Assembly: GCA_049889095.1 (NCBI GenBank)
Contig: JBLJFK010000017.1
Length of the DNA: 64,000 nt
Source of the DNA: Ewingella sp049889095
Lineage (GTDB): Bacteria; Pseudomonadota; Gammaproteobacteria; Enterobacterales; Enterobacteriaceae
Direction: 5' to 3' (one strand)
Program-made: the position numbers and the translations under genes
Notes under the pieces: model-generated
What the model was told of the DNA's origin: nothing
What the model saw: only the letters and a program-made list of their open reading frames with translations
Database searches by the model: none
In this document: piece after piece, positions 37,145 to 45,572 of the stretch
How the letters are laid out: each line of letters opens with the position of its first letter
Position numbering within the stretch: the first letter of the stretch is position 1

Positions 37145-37621
37145 TTAAGCGCCAGCAATAGCCGGGGAGAAGGTTTTCACCATAAAGATGCTGAGCGGGT
37201 CATTGGCATAATTACCAAATGGCCCGGTAAGGCTGAAGCCATGTTTTTTGTATAGCCCGATGGCATCACGCTGATGGATGCCGGTTTCAAGATATATCTC
37301 GGTGATCTTCAATGCCTGAACGTGGTCCTCTAGTGAGTGAATGAGTCTGGAGGCCACGCCTTTTCCGCGCCCGTTTGGCGCAACATAGACGCGTTTAATT
37401 TCCGCAATTCCGTTTTCGCCCAAATACAAACAAGCGCAGCCCACCGGCTGCCCCTCTGTTTCTGCCAGAAAAGGATAGGTTATTGCGTTCGCCATGACTT
37501 CCAGCGGCATACAGTAATCACTGCCACTGGGGTAGAGCGCAGACTGATAATGGTCGAGTTCGGCGACCATCGCTTTCAACCTTGGATCGGTCAATGCAAC
37601 CGGGAAAATATTCAGGGACAT
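37145..37621 (-). CDS. GNAT-family N-acetyltransferase
   Basis: A 158-residue GNAT enzyme. The acetyl-CoA loop is VAPNGRGKGVASRLI, followed by LETGIHQRDAIGLYKKHGF. The start at MSLNIFPVAL gives a normal GNAT length. Substrate is unknown. It converges with the PhzF-like gene and is divergent from ada. Confidence 0.85.
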   Translation of the reverse strand: MSLNIFPVALTDPRLKAMVAELDHYQSALYPSGSDYCMPLEVMANAITYPFLAETEGQPVGCACLYLGENGIAEIKRVYVAPNGRGKGVASRLIHSLEDHVQALKITEIYLETGIHQRDAIGLYKKHGFSLTGPFGNYANDPLSIFMVKTFSPAIAGA

Positions 37622-37845
37622 AACAATCACTCCATACTGCGCCAACAATCTACGATTTATAATAATAAAAATCGTTGCAGGCAAGGGCCGGACAGGTTTC
37701 AGCGTAACGGATATGAATATCTTTTGTCTTCTAATGACGTCGGTTCGGCACTGATGCAGAATGAGAAAGCAAGAGCCGGAGGGTTGCGTAACCACGGGCA
37801 AGATAGGCTATTGTTCAACCCGCCGAAAACCGAAGAGGTTCAGCT

Positions 37846-38964
37846 ATGTCAGCGAAAATCATGCCAGTGGCGACTCTGTCCGGCCAACCCCTCCAGACAG
37901 ATACCCCATCAGATATTCAGAATGATCCACGCTGGCAGGCGGTAGTAGATTGCAATGCTTCCGCCGATGGCCAGTTTGTTTATGCGGTGAAAACCACCGG
38001 CATTTACTGCGCGCCATCGTGTGCATCCCGGCAGCCCAACCCTAAAAATGTGATGTTTTTTGCCGATGCCGGGGCGGCAGAACAGGCGGGTTTTCGTCCC
38101 TGTAAGCGCTGCCGTCAGGGGCTGATTTCGCTGGCGCAACATCATACTCGACAAGTTGAACAAGCCTGCCGCCTGATTGAGCAATCAGAACGTATCATTA
38201 CGCTCAATGATCTTGCCGCCGCGGTAGGTATCAGCCCTTATCATTTCCATCGTTTATTCAAAGCCCAAACCGGGGTCACGCCGAAAGAGTACGCGCTGGC
38301 GTTGCGCATCCGTCGTATGCGTGAAATCTTGCGAGAAAATGTGCCGGTCACCGAGGCGATTTACCAGTCAGGCTATGGTTCGGACGGGCGATTTTACGAA
38401 AATACTACCGTTGCGCTGGGTATGACGCCAAAAGCCTTCAGGTCGGGCGGTCGTGGCATTGAGGTGTGGTTTGCTGTCGGGGAATGCTCTTTAGGTAGCA
38501 TTTTAGTGGCCGAAAGTTCGCGGGGGATCTGTGCCATTTTGTTAGGCGATGACCCGCAACAACTGGTTCAGCAGTTGCAGGACAGTTTTCACCATGCCGT
38601 TTTACAGGGCGCCGACCCGGATTTTGAACAGCGAATGGCGACCATCATCGGTTTCGTCGATGCGCCACAAAAAGGGTTGAGTCTGTCTTTGGACATTCGC
38701 GGCACCGCTTTTCAGCAGCGTGTCTGGCAGGCACTGCGTGAAATTCCACTCGGCACTACGGCCAGTTATTCGCAGATTGCGCAGAAAATTGGGGCATCGA
38801 AATCGGTTCGTGCAGTAGCAGGTGCCTGCGCCGCCAACCTTCTGGCCGTGGCTATTCCATGCCATCGGGTGGTAAAAAACGATGGGAAGATTTCGGGGTA
38901 TCGCTGGGGTGTCGAACGCAAACGGGCGTTACTGGCGCAAGAGAAAGACGCAGAAAATAAATAA
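37846..38964 (+). CDS. ada: Ada: methylated-DNA--protein-cysteine methyltransferase and regulator
   Basis: A 372-residue bifunctional protein. The N-terminal zinc domain has TGIYCAPSC and FRPCKRC (four Cys, one of which takes methyl groups from phosphotriesters). An AraC-type DNA-binding part follows (ISPYHFHRLFKAQTGVTPKEY). The C-terminal O6-alkylguanine transferase has the active-site PCHRVV. Length and order match E. coli Ada (354). It switches on the adaptive response to alkylation. The alkB gene is not next to it. Confidence 0.95.
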   Translation: MSAKIMPVATLSGQPLQTDTPSDIQNDPRWQAVVDCNASADGQFVYAVKTTGIYCAPSCASRQPNPKNVMFFADAGAAEQAGFRPCKRCRQGLISLAQHHTRQVEQACRLIEQSERIITLNDLAAAVGISPYHFHRLFKAQTGVTPKEYALALRIRRMREILRENVPVTEAIYQSGYGSDGRFYENTTVALGMTPKAFRSGGRGIEVWFAVGECSLGSILVAESSRGICAILLGDDPQQLVQQLQDSFHHAVLQGADPDFEQRMATIIGFVDAPQKGLSLSLDIRGTAFQQRVWQALREIPLGTTASYSQIAQKIGASKSVRAVAGACAANLLAVAIPCHRVVKNDGKISGYRWGVERKRALLAQEKDAENK

Positions 38965-39062
38965 CGACTCTGCACTATCGGGAAAGCTCATGGCTGGCGT
39001 TATACTGGCGGAATGACTTCCCAGAAGTGAAAGTTAACCCATTAAATTTAAGGATATTTCCT

Positions 39063-39617
39063 GTGACTACGCTGACCATCAGAGATGCCAAACCCTCTGA
39101 CGCCGCTAAACTGGCCCGTTTGCACGTGGCTGTCTGGCGTGATACCTACCGAAAACTGGCCCCGGCCGACGCCTTTGCGGCGCTGGACGAAGCCCGCCGT
39201 TTGGCGTTCTGGCAGGATAAGTTTGCGCATCCGGCAGAGAAACAGCATGTACTGCTGGCTGAAATTAACGGTGAATTAGCCGGATTTACGCTGGCTTCAG
39301 CGTCTGGAAATGTTGAGTTTGGTGCACTGGCCGAAATAAAACTGTTGTATGTCGACACTCAGTTTGCGCGTCAGGGAATTGGGCGCTGTTTGCTAACCGA
39401 GATAGCCCAGCGACTGAAAAATAGCGGTTTTACCGGCGTGGGTCTGGGCGTCGTTGACGAAAATTCTCCGGCGATCGCCTTCTATACTGCTTTGGGTGGC
39501 AAAGAGGCCGGACGTTATACCGATTCCGGCCCACTCTGGCTTTCCAAAAATATTATTTACGCCTGGGATGACATCGACCAACTGCTGTCTACGTCGCTAA
39601 AACCGCAGCGCCGCTAA
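39063..39617 (+). CDS. GNAT-family N-acetyltransferase
   Basis: A 184-residue GNAT protein: TIRDAKPSDAAKLARLHVAVW at the start, acetyl-CoA loop FARQGIGRCLLTEIA, then VDENSPAIAFYTALGG. The GTG at 39063 is taken as the start because AGGA lies 8 bp upstream; an in-frame GTG at 39027 has no good ribosome site. Substrate unknown. Confidence 0.83.
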   Translation: MTTLTIRDAKPSDAAKLARLHVAVWRDTYRKLAPADAFAALDEARRLAFWQDKFAHPAEKQHVLLAEINGELAGFTLASASGNVEFGALAEIKLLYVDTQFARQGIGRCLLTEIAQRLKNSGFTGVGLGVVDENSPAIAFYTALGGKEAGRYTDSGPLWLSKNIIYAWDDIDQLLSTSLKPQRR

Positions 39618-39625
39618 TACTCTGC

Positions 39626-40330
39626 TTACTCTCTGAAGGCCTCCAGACGCTGCTTCTGCTGGCCTTCGGCATCAAAATTCTCCGCACTTAGCCACTGTTC
39701 GAATGCCGGTTTGCGCTGTGGCCATTCGTTATCCAGCATGGAATACCAGCAGGTATCACGGTTGTGGCCTTTGTTAACGATCACCTGACGGAATTTCCCC
39801 TCGAACTGAAAGCCGAATCTTTTCGCCGCCGCATTGGACGCTGCGTTCATGAAGTGGCACTTCCATTCGCAGCGGCGGTACTGCAAATCATCAAACAGGT
39901 ATTTCAAGAGCAGGAAGATAGCCTCAGTTCCATAGCTCGAGCGTTTCATCAGCGGCGACCAGTTCACCCAACCAATTTCAGCCACGCCGTTGACCGGATC
40001 AATGCGCATCAGCGCGACGCTGCCAATTGCGCGCTGGGTCGTGTTATCGACAACGGCAAAAAACAGCGGATCCTGACTTGCCGCATTGCGGGTGATCAAC
40101 GCATCACACTCTGCCTGCGTGGCCGGACGTTCGGAGGAAAAATAGGTCCAGTCACGGTTGTCATCGATGCTGTGCCAGGCTGAGAACAGAGCCTCACTGT
40201 GAAGCGCGGTATCCAGCGGTTCAAGCCTGCAAAAACGGCCATTGAGCTGAAGAGAGTGCGGCCGTTCGCGTGGTTTCCAGTCGGGCAGAGCTTCACCAAG
40301 AGGTTGACCAAAGTGATTGAGCGTTGTCAT
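39626..40330 (-). CDS. RimJ/RimL-type GNAT acetyltransferase
   Basis: A 234-residue acetyltransferase of the type that modifies N-termini or small molecules. It has NGRFCRLEPLD, IGSVALMRIDPVNGVAEIGWVNW, SSYGTEAIFLLL as the acetyl-CoA site and CHFMNAASNAAAKRFGF. The start at MTTLNHFGQPLG is preferred over one six codons upstream. It converges with the preceding GNAT gene. Confidence 0.87.
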   Translation of the reverse strand: MTTLNHFGQPLGEALPDWKPRERPHSLQLNGRFCRLEPLDTALHSEALFSAWHSIDDNRDWTYFSSERPATQAECDALITRNAASQDPLFFAVVDNTTQRAIGSVALMRIDPVNGVAEIGWVNWSPLMKRSSYGTEAIFLLLKYLFDDLQYRRCEWKCHFMNAASNAAAKRFGFQFEGKFRQVIVNKGHNRDTCWYSMLDNEWPQRKPAFEQWLSAENFDAEGQQKQRLEAFRE

Positions 40331-40526
40331 GTCTGTTTCCGTTTCCATTTCGCCAGTGAATAGTCTCTATAAAATCAGAAGCCTGACAACGCTGCAACCA
40401 AAGTATGCTGATCTTAAGGTAACGCCTGCCTGCGGTGCTGAAGATACTGATTCTCTCTCAACGCCCTGTGGGGCAGCATTACACGGCACGATGTATAATA
40501 TGCGCAGATCGTTAGCCGAAATAATG

Positions 40527-40928
40527 CTAACCGGCTGGCTCTGGCTGATGGCAACAAATGCAGAGTTTGTTGCCATCAGGATCGCGAAAGTAAGCGCCAA
40601 AATAGTGTTCATGATAATGCGGACGCAGCCCTGGGGGGCCTTCACAGGTAGCACCATGTTTCAGCGCAGCCTGATAAATACGTTCAACCTGTGCGCGGTT
40701 TTCGGCAAGGAACGCCACCATTTGACCGTTTCCGGCTGTGGCAGACTCTCCGTCCATCGGTTTGTTAATAATCAATATCGGACGCAGTATTCCAGGTGTT
40801 TGCCAGCCAGCCCAAGCCCGTTCACTGTCGCTGAATTTGAGTTCCAGACCCATAATTCGAGCTATCGCCGAATAAAAAACGCATGCCCGATCAAAATCGT
40901 TTACGCCGATGCAAAGATGGGAAAACAT
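40527..40928 (-). CDS. VOC-family (glyoxalase/bleomycin-resistance-like) protein
   Basis: A 133-residue single vicinal-oxygen-chelate module: HLCIGVNDFDRACVFYSAI at the start and HYFGAYFRDPDGNKLCICCH at the end with putative metal ligands His and Glu/Asp. The family covers lyases, isomerases and binding proteins; a specific role cannot be assigned. Confidence 0.85.
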   Translation of the reverse strand: MFSHLCIGVNDFDRACVFYSAIARIMGLELKFSDSERAWAGWQTPGILRPILIINKPMDGESATAGNGQMVAFLAENRAQVERIYQAALKHGATCEGPPGLRPHYHEHYFGAYFRDPDGNKLCICCHQPEPAG

Positions 40929-40971
40929 TCTGATTCCTCATATAAAAAGGGGGAGTGAGTGGGCCCAGTCC

Positions 40972-41502
40972 TTAACGCTTCAGTCGGTTCCATGGCATTT
41001 TTGCAAGAAAAATCGCCATTCCACACCAGCCACTCAGGCCAGCGAAGAGCAATCCAGCCCCGACAAAGCCAGAGAGTAAAAATAAGTTTTTATCCAGGGT
41101 ATATCCCAGCACGATACCAACGAGAATCAGCGTTCCTGTGACAATCTGGACTTGTCGCATGATAGGGATCGGCTGTTTTTTATCTTCGAGCGTTGGAAGG
41201 TCTGCGTTTTTCCAGGCGTTAATTCCTCCTGCGAGTAACACCACAGAGGAAGCCCGCGCGGCCCTGATGAGAACTTCAGCATTTTGGATAGTGCGCGACC
41301 CGGCCTGACAGTGAAAGATAACGGGCTGCTGTACGGATAAACCTCCAATGCTTTTGCCTGCAATTATGTCTGATAGCGGAAAGGAGATAGCGCCAGGCAC
41401 ATGTTCACGCAAAAATTCAGCAGGTTCGCGAATATCAATCATAACGGCTCCATGCTCTATGAGTGCTTTCGCTTCTATAGGCGTAACGGATTTAGGCGTC
41501 AT
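40972..41502 (-). CDS. ygaP: YgaP-type membrane rhodanese
   Basis: A 176-residue sulfurtransferase: a rhodanese domain with active-site Cys in FHCQAGSRT, then a DUF2892 membrane hairpin (IVTGTLILVGIVLGYTL and FLLSGFVGAGLLFAGLSG). The end CGMAIFLAKMPWNRLKR is very like E. coli YgaP. It overlaps ygaV by 4 bp (ATGA), so they form an operon. In E. coli the pair responds to sulfide and related sulfur species. Confidence 0.93.
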   Translation of the reverse strand: MTPKSVTPIEAKALIEHGAVMIDIREPAEFLREHVPGAISFPLSDIIAGKSIGGLSVQQPVIFHCQAGSRTIQNAEVLIRAARASSVVLLAGGINAWKNADLPTLEDKKQPIPIMRQVQIVTGTLILVGIVLGYTLDKNLFLLSGFVGAGLLFAGLSGWCGMAIFLAKMPWNRLKR

Positions 41503-41816
41503 TTGAAATCCTCAGGGCAGTAAATGTCTCTTAATGTGCCGATAATTGTTTTAACGGCGACGTTTTTTATGAAGTAGTTCATCTTCTGCCCCTCTCTGGC
41601 GCATTCAATCAGCCCTTCATCTTTCATCCTCGCCAGATGCTGAGAGGTTGCTGAAGGGCTTAATCCGGTCAAATGACTAAGGTCGCCTGCGGACGTACCC
41701 GGGGAGTCAACCAGCATGCAAAGGATCAAGAGCCGGTTAGCATTACTCATTGATTTAAGAAGCTTTGATGCCAAACTGGCACTTTCTTGCAGCAGGGTTA
41801 GTTCGGTGTCTGTCAT
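41499..41816 (-). CDS. ygaV: ArsR-family repressor YgaV
   Basis: Winged-helix repressor of 105 residues: LLKSMSNANRLLILCMLVDSPGTSAGDLSHLTGLSPSATSQHLARMKDEGLIE matches E. coli YgaV. Two Cys (in ILCML and YCPED) are at the positions used for sulfur or redox sensing in YgaV/SqrR-type proteins. Palindromic operators lie just upstream. Confidence 0.93.
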   Translation of the reverse strand: MTDTELTLLQESASLASKLLKSMSNANRLLILCMLVDSPGTSAGDLSHLTGLSPSATSQHLARMKDEGLIECAREGQKMNYFIKNVAVKTIIGTLRDIYCPEDFK

Positions 41817-41828
41817 GAGTTTTTTATT

Positions 41829-41860
41829 TTAGAGTTTTCTAATTTTAGTAAAATCTAAAA
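41829..41860. promoter_or_regulatory. Two adjacent palindromes, probable YgaV operator
   Basis: TTAGA GTTT TCTAA (41829-41842) is followed directly by TTTTAG TAAAAT CTAAAA (41843-41860). Both are perfect inverted repeats, 13 bp upstream of the ygaV start. The AT-rich form fits an ArsR-family autorepressor. Confidence 0.6.
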
Positions 41861-41966
41861 TAAATGGTGCAACAATGCAACAAAAAGATTTACAGATTAA
41901 CTCTTCAGCTCAGTGCGAGAATTTGGCTGCTTTAGGGGATGTTGGGCTTGGTTGAATAAATCAGAT

Positions 41967-42072
41967 TTAGACAAAATAGTCGCCTGAGTGAGTAATATCC
42001 CAGGCAACGTTTACATTTTCATGCATACCTGCATCCGCCATCGCACTTAAGACGCGGACCAGGGTCACAGCC
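41967..42072 (-). pseudogene. C-terminal remnant of an IS903-like (IS5 family) transposase
   Basis: On the minus strand this reads AVTLVRVLSAMADAGMHENV, which lines up with the IS903 transposase end EAMALVRALNKMTKAGMPESV. The rest of the gene is absent. It runs directly into the terminal repeat at 41945. Confidence 0.72.
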
Positions 42073-42086
42073 TATGTGCTTAGGCT

Positions 42087-43268
42087 CTATTCTTCCCAAC
42101 ACTCAATCGCGGACTCGCCTTCATAAGCCTTTCTGAACAGCTCAATCACCTGTTCTTTCGTTGCTTTACGGGGGTTGGTAAGTTGACATACATCTTTTTT
42201 AGCATTCTCTGCCATAACAGCAAAGTCTTCGGGTTTAACCCCCAGACTTTTCAGATCGTGGGGAATGCCAACTTGTTTACTTAATCTTTGGATAGCTTTG
42301 ATCGCTTTAATCGCGGCATCATCAGATGAAAGACCGATTATATTTTCCCCCATGGCTTTAGCAATATCCTTAAAGCGATTAAGATTACTCATTAAGTTAA
42401 ATGATGCAACGTAAGGTAATAGAATTGCATTGCAAACACCATGCGGTAAATTATAAAAACCGCCAAGCTGATGAGCCATCGCATGTACATAACCTAAGGA
42501 GGCATTATTAAATGCAATGCCGGCTAAATATTGAGCATAAGCCATGTTACTTCTGGCTTTCATATATTCACCATTAGCAACAGCCTTAGGTAAATACTGA
42601 GTGATCATTTCTATTGCTTTTAAAGCTGCGGCATCTGTAAGCGGATTTGCCATGGTTGATACATAGGCTTCGATAGCATGAGTTAATGCATCCATTCCTG
42701 TTGCTGCTGTTAATGAAGGCGGCATACCCACCATTAACTCGGGATCATTAATCGAAATTTGTGGTGTGACACGCCAGTCGATGATAGCCATCTTAACTTT
42801 ACGTTTAGTATCAGTGATTATACAAAAACGAGTAATTTCAGATGCTGTCCCTGCTGTGGTATTAATTGCCATTAATGGGATCATATCGTTAACGGATTTA
42901 TCAACGCCTTCAAAATCCTTAATATCACCACCGTTAGAGGCCACAAGGCCAATACCTTTGGCACAGTCGTGTGACGATCCGCCACCAAGAGAAACTATCG
43001 AGTTGCAACCATTTTCACGGTAGGCTTTAATCCCATCAACAACATTTTTATCTGTAGGGTTTGGCTCTGCACCACTGAAAATATGTGTGCTAATTCCAAC
43101 CTTTTTATAAATTTCAGAAATTTTTTCCGCCATGCCACTTTGGGCAAGAAAACTATCGGTAACAATTAATATTTTTTCCGCCTTTAATGTCTTCGCTAAA
43201 TCGCCTGCTTCTCGTACACTACCTTCACCAAAAATATTTCTTGTAGGTAAAAAATAATAAGTTGACAT
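42087..43268 (-). CDS. Iron-containing alcohol dehydrogenase
   Basis: A 393-residue group III dehydrogenase. The NAD site is SLGGGSSHDCAKGIGLVAS. Metal ligands are the Asp and His in TGMDALTHAIEAYVS and the two His in YVHAMAHQLGGFYNLPHGVCNAILLP. It is related to 1,3-propanediol and ADH4-type dehydrogenases; the substrate is probably a short alcohol or aldehyde. Base composition is more AT-rich than in neighbouring core genes, which suggests transfer. The start at 43268 drops six extra residues. Confidence 0.92.
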   Translation of the reverse strand: MSTYYFLPTRNIFGEGSVREAGDLAKTLKAEKILIVTDSFLAQSGMAEKISEIYKKVGISTHIFSGAEPNPTDKNVVDGIKAYRENGCNSIVSLGGGSSHDCAKGIGLVASNGGDIKDFEGVDKSVNDMIPLMAINTTAGTASEITRFCIITDTKRKVKMAIIDWRVTPQISINDPELMVGMPPSLTAATGMDALTHAIEAYVSTMANPLTDAAALKAIEMITQYLPKAVANGEYMKARSNMAYAQYLAGIAFNNASLGYVHAMAHQLGGFYNLPHGVCNAILLPYVASFNLMSNLNRFKDIAKAMGENIIGLSSDDAAIKAIKAIQRLSKQVGIPHDLKSLGVKPEDFAVMAENAKKDVCQLTNPRKATKEQVIELFRKAYEGESAIECWEE

Positions 43269-43654
43269 ATTGCCCTCTGATTTCAATTGGCGATTTATGT
43301 GTTGGCGATAATAAACATAATGATATTTACGAAATATAATATCAATTTAAAAACATGAAAAATTATAACATTCATAATACCTGCACTGACGTTGCAAGCA
43401 TTGAATGGATAGTATATGAAAACCATATAACATTTGTGCATTGCCTCACAAAAAGTAAGGTTGATCGTGTGAAGGATGAATTGCTCCAGTGATCCAGGCA
43501 TGTTATCGGTGCTGATAATATTCCTGTTCATATTTTGCCGGTATTTTAGACTGAAGAGAGGCGGGTGGTTTGAAGACTGTCTAAAAACACTTTTGGCAGG
43601 AGCAAAACATCGAAGGAAGAGGCGTCAGACGTAAAGCCTGACGCCCTTTGAACG
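43269..43654. promoter_or_regulatory. Intergenic region between adh and MCP
   Basis: 386 bp with no convincing gene; the left half is strongly AT-rich and probably holds the adh promoter. A hairpin at 43621-43645 (GGCGTCAG / CTGACGCC) lies just past the MCP stop and is its likely terminator. Confidence 0.5.
43621..43645 (-). terminator. Probable terminator of the MCP gene
   Basis: Eight-bp stem GGCGTCAG / CTGACGCC, 9 bp past the stop at 43655, followed on the minus strand by TCTTCCTTC. Confidence 0.6.
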
Positions 43655-45205
43655 TCAGACAATAAACACTTGAACCATCTGCTTCAGGCTACGAGCCTGC
43701 TCGGCAAGAGACTGCGTTGCCGCGGAGGCCTCCTCTACCAGCGAGGCGTTTTGCTGTGTGACACTCTCCATTTGGCTAACCGCCACGTTTACCTGCATGA
43801 TGCCCTGACTCTGTTCTCCTGATGCCAGCGAAATCTCGCCCATCACGGTCGACACGTCATTGATTGATTGAATAATGTCTTCAATAACCCTGCCGGTATC
43901 GTTCGCAACGACAGTGCCCTCTTTGACAAAACCCACTGATTCGTCGATTAGCTGTTTAATCTCTTTGGCTGCCACGGAGCTACGCTGTGCGAGCGTTCGG
44001 ACCTCACCGGCTACCACGGCAAAGCCACGGCCTTGCTCACCAGCCCGCGCGGCTTCTACCGCTGCGTTAAGCGCAAGAATATTGGTCTGAAAAGCAATGC
44101 TTTCAATAACCTTTATAATTTCGGCCACTTTCGTCGAACTCCCGGAGATGCTGCCCATCATGGAAATCATTTTTTTGACTGAGCTGCCTCCCTGATCTGT
44201 TTTCTGCGACGTCAGTCTGGCACTTTGGGTCGCCTCAGCCGCGTTTTCAGTGTTGAGTTTCACAGTTGATGTCAGTTGCTCCATGCTGGCTGCCGTTTCC
44301 TGCAGTGCAGCTGCCTGTTCTTCGGTTCTTGCCGACAATTCGGTATTGCCCTGAGCGATTTCATCTGACGCGAGTGAAATTGAATCTGCCGTCTGCTTTA
44401 TCTCACTCACAATATTTCGGAGGCGGTTTTGCATCATACTCAGTGAAAATATGAGGCTGCCGGTGTCTTTTTCCGAAAGAGTGATGTTTTGGCTCAGATC
44501 TCCTGATGCAATAATGGCCGTTATTGACTGGGCAAGTGCCGGCTCACCACCGAGTTGTTTAAGAACGCTTCGGGTGATCAGAAACGCAAGTGCACCGCCG
44601 CACAGGATTGAAATAAGGGTTAACAGAATTAATAGATTGAAAACTGTAGAGTAGACTTTCTGTGCATCGGTCCCAGCTTGGGCATTGAGCACGTTTTCAA
44701 AATCGGTCAACTTGCTGAGATTGTCCAACCACACTCTTTGCAACGGTCTTGCCTCTTCCAGCAAAACCCTTGCTGCTTCCTGAGGATTATTGCTTTTGCC
44801 CAGTTGGGCTGCTTTGGTCAGTGAAGGCATCGCTGCAATTTCATTTTTTTCTATTAACGCCATAAGCTGAACTTCTGTTTCCGTCGTTGTCGGCTCCTGG
44901 TCGAATAGTTTTTTAAGCATTTCCTTGTTTTTACTGTAGATTTCAGACTGCGCCACGAACCTTGCCCACTCTGTATTTAGGTCGTTCTGATTAGTGATCA
45001 ATGCCAGGTTCCTGACAGCAATAGCCCGATCCCGCACGGTGGACGTCATGGTGACGACAAACTGGGTTTCATTCTGATTTACGTTGACGATCACATGGAG
45101 TTGGTCTTGCAGTTTTCCCAAACCGTACAGGCCTGCAGAAGCGGTGATCAACAGCAAAATAATCATTGCTGTAAAACCGGTAATAAGTCGTGTTGATAAT
45201 TTCAT
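43655..45205 (-). CDS. Methyl-accepting chemotaxis protein
   Basis: A 516-residue transmembrane chemoreceptor. It has a membrane helix at residues 8-30, a periplasmic four-helix-bundle type sensor (about 35-185), a second helix near 190-212, a HAMP region, and the signalling tip ESIAFQTNILALNAAVEAARAGEQGRGFAVVAGEVRTLAQRS in pieces at about 375-415. There is no C-terminal NWETF-type pentapeptide, so methylation would need help from other receptors. Ligand unknown. Encoded inside the IS903-flanked module. Confidence 0.94.
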   Translation of the reverse strand: MKLSTRLITGFTAMIILLLITASAGLYGLGKLQDQLHVIVNVNQNETQFVVTMTSTVRDRAIAVRNLALITNQNDLNTEWARFVAQSEIYSKNKEMLKKLFDQEPTTTETEVQLMALIEKNEIAAMPSLTKAAQLGKSNNPQEAARVLLEEARPLQRVWLDNLSKLTDFENVLNAQAGTDAQKVYSTVFNLLILLTLISILCGGALAFLITRSVLKQLGGEPALAQSITAIIASGDLSQNITLSEKDTGSLIFSLSMMQNRLRNIVSEIKQTADSISLASDEIAQGNTELSARTEEQAAALQETAASMEQLTSTVKLNTENAAEATQSARLTSQKTDQGGSSVKKMISMMGSISGSSTKVAEIIKVIESIAFQTNILALNAAVEAARAGEQGRGFAVVAGEVRTLAQRSSVAAKEIKQLIDESVGFVKEGTVVANDTGRVIEDIIQSINDVSTVMGEISLASGEQSQGIMQVNVAVSQMESVTQQNASLVEEASAATQSLAEQARSLKQMVQVFIV

Positions 45206-45572
45206 CGTTGCAGGCTCATTTCAGTTGTTTGAACTTTGAGTATCGGCCGCGAAAAACTAATGATTAATTATTTATGACAATCACGGCTGCAAAGATATAT
45301 TTTGCATAAGCGTTATGCCCGGATCCTGATAGCGACTCAAAATTCGATTTATTCAACCAACTCGCAAAACTGATTGCCTCAAACCCTCCTCTGCTGATAT
45401 TTACCTTAAATTCATTCTCTTGTTATTTTACAATGAGTTAGTTGTGGCTATTGTGTGGGTTGATTTTTGAGCTTTGCCGTACTGATCACAATTCAAACAA
45501 TATTGAGTTGTTTTTAACCAATCCCTTGAACATGATGCTTTCTCGACGCAGCAACATATCAAAGGGATCGAA
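45206..45572. promoter_or_regulatory. Region upstream of the sugar-acid operon and of the MCP gene
   Basis: 367 bp. From the left: the MCP promoter (minus), the IS903-like left end (to 45363), then the operon promoter. A palindrome AAACAA / TTGTTT with a 7-bp centre at 45495-45513 is the best LacI-type operator candidate. TCACA at 45487 could be half of a CRP site but the other half is poor. Confidence 0.45.
45495..45513. promoter_or_regulatory. Candidate LacI-family operator
   Basis: AAACAATATTGAGTTGTTT, perfect 6-bp arms, 59 bp before the first gene of the operon. It may bind the LacI-type protein encoded at the end of the cluster. No second copy was seen in front of that gene. Confidence 0.42.

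Larger units (their letters stand above)
41945..45363 (-). mobile_element. Module between two IS903-like ends carrying adh and MCP genes
   Basis: The low-coordinate end is GGCTTGGTTGAATAAATC (41945-41962), one mismatch from the IS903 terminal repeat. The high-coordinate end is its inverse, GATTTATTCAACCAACTC (45346-45363), three mismatches. Next to the first lies the right-end tail of the transposase, next to the second the left-end leader (CGAATTTTG). The transposase body is missing; in its place are an iron alcohol dehydrogenase and a chemoreceptor. No 9-bp target duplication is visible (GGGATGTTG versus GCAAAACTG). Confidence 0.6.

Noticed and set aside
40317..40958. A 213-codon plus-strand open frame
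   Set aside because: It lies opposite the VOC-family gene, which has a clear domain match; no homology or ribosome site for this frame.
45346..45372. Nine-bp target duplication of the IS903-like module
   Set aside because: The bases outside the two ends (GGGATGTTG and GCAAAACTG) do not match, so there is no target duplication to report.
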